From positions 2,393 to 15,993 of the forward strand of contig PMYM01000004.1 of the NCBI GenBank assembly GCA_003171235.1: a stretch of 13,601 bases of DNA, given 5' to 3'. The translations under genes were made by a program, and so were the position numbers. The stretch is from Phycisphaerales bacterium. Lineage in GTDB: Bacteria > Planctomycetota > Phycisphaerae > SM23-33. The notes beneath the pieces were generated by a model that was not told where the DNA came from, did no database searches, and saw nothing but the letters and a program-made list of their open reading frames with translations. How positions within the stretch are numbered: the first letter of the stretch is position 1; each line of letters opens with the position of its first letter. Shown here in pieces: positions 12,957 to 13,601 of this stretch.

Positions 12957-13529
12957 CTACCTTGGGGCAGACGCCGAGCGATTCTTCTCCAGGTCGCGCA
13001 GGAAGGCGTCGTCTTCGGGGGCTTTTTCCCGATTGAAGCGCAGGCCGTTGGCCTCGCTGTACGCCCGGTCGTAACTCCAGCCCTCTTCCAGGATGCGGTA
13101 CGCCGCCGCCAGCACTCCGGTGCGGAGCGAGCCGAATTCGCAGTGCACCAGCACCGGCTGGCGGGAGGGGTTTCTTACCAGGTCCAGGAACTGGGCAAAC
13201 TGCTCCTGGGTGGGCGGATGGCCGTCGCGGCTCATGGGCATGTCCACCAGCTCGAGGCCGTGCTCCCGGCAGAAGGACTCTTCCAGCGCATAAGCGGGTG
13301 CATCTTCACCCGGGGGGCGAAGGTCCAGGACGGTCTTTATGGGGTAGCGCGCCATGATCCATTCCCAGCCCTTGGCGTCGGGTTGGCCGGTGCGATACAG
13401 CACGTCCGGCTTGACCACGGCGAAGTGGTGGGGCTTGTCGCGATAATGCCCAAACCACACCCCTCCGGCGACTCCCGCGATCACCAGGACCGCCGCCGCC
13501 AACCACAACAGCCGTTTACGGTTACGCAT
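12957..13529 (-). CDS. Membrane-anchored CX5R (tyrosine / dual-specificity-type) phosphatase
   Basis: A 190-residue protein with a positively charged start (MRNRKR), one hydrophobic anchor at about residues 7-27, and a cysteine-dependent phosphatase domain expected outside the cytoplasm. Domain marks are FAVVKPDVLYRTGQPDAKG (36-54), KTVLDLRPPGED (65-76), a candidate general acid Asp102 in MSRDGHPP, and the P-loop VHCEFGSLRTG (128-138) with Cys130 and Arg136. The YRTGQP plus KTVLDLR combination is shared by DSP/PTP-like proteins often annotated as protein tyrosine phosphatases. No Shine-Dalgarno precedes the ATG. Its stop is 5 bp from that of the lipoprotein phosphatase on the other strand. 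The substrate may be a phosphoprotein, a phosphoinositide-like lipid or phosphatidylglycerol phosphate; the sequence does not decide. Confidence 0.85.
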   Translation of the reverse strand: MRNRKRLLWLAAAVLVIAGVAGGVWFGHYRDKPHHFAVVKPDVLYRTGQPDAKGWEWIMARYPIKTVLDLRPPGEDAPAYALEESFCREHGLELVDMPMSRDGHPPTQEQFAQFLDLVRNPSRQPVLVHCEFGSLRTGVLAAAYRILEEGWSYDRAYSEANGLRFNREKAPEDDAFLRDLEKNRSASAPR

Positions 13530-13535
13530 AATGAG

Positions 13536-13565
13536 AGTCTAACCACCCGCCTGCCCGAATGTAAA
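13536..13565 (-). promoter_or_regulatory. Candidate promoter giving a leaderless phosphatase mRNA
   Basis: On the minus strand TTTACA (13560-13565), an 18-bp spacer and TAGACT (13536-13541). Only 6 nt separate the -10 box from the ATG at 13529, so initiation at the usual distance would begin at the A of the start codon. Confidence 0.4.
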
Positions 13566-13601
13566 GCCTTGGCGGCAAGGGGGTGCATTAGCGTTTTGGG
13601 G

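Overview
The window looks like a chromosomal stretch of a GC-rich member of the Planctomycetota, perhaps Phycisphaerae-like. I infer this from the secreted-protein N-terminus of the LEPR/LLS type (EPLEERCLLS) on an FG-GAP/dockerin protein, the ribH-nusB-ftsY arrangement, and the dense intergenic palindromic repeats. No rRNA, tRNA, CRISPR array or transposase gene was found. The species cannot be named from this sequence.

Left part, minus strand (1-2314): a clear sigma70-like promoter drives ribH (lumazine synthase), then nusB (3 bp apart), a small four-helix-bundle (S23/bAvd-like) gene, and ftsY, which runs off the left edge. The four-helix-bundle gene sits between two inverted arrays of a degenerate 7-bp repeat, and one array also encodes the last residues of NusB. 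Positions 2315-3275 hold no convincing gene. Their right end carries two abutting MITE-like elements: one of about 161 bp made of four 21-nt hairpins, and one of 122 bp with 17-bp terminal inverted repeats around a double-hairpin REP-like unit.

Middle (3272-8133): a secreted seven-repeat FG-GAP protein with a dockerin-like module lies on the minus strand, and its stop codon falls inside the terminal repeat of the 122-bp element. Divergent from it, on the plus strand, are a class V aminotransferase and serA. These two adjacent genes plausibly supply the first two steps of the phosphorylated serine pathway, with the aminotransferase in place of SerC.

Right part (8398-13529): zwf and pgl, the first two enzymes of the oxidative pentose phosphate route, lie in tandem on the plus strand. 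They converge on a higB-higA toxin-antitoxin operon on the minus strand that has a 4-bp ATGA overlap and a palindrome over its promoter. Then comes a plus-strand lipoprotein with an Ig-like domain and a lipin/LNS2-like HAD phosphatase domain. It converges, with a 5-bp gap, on a membrane-anchored CX5R tyrosine/dual-specificity-type phosphatase that may be expressed from a leaderless mRNA.

The most unusual content is the non-coding layer. A heptanucleotide-period degenerate repeat occurs at four loci. A double-hairpin REP-like unit occurs three times, twice within about 25 nt of a start codon. Two compact inverted-repeat elements also abut each other. The housekeeping genes are mostly ordinary, with substitutions in conserved motifs of Zwf and Pgl and a non-SerC aminotransferase beside serA.
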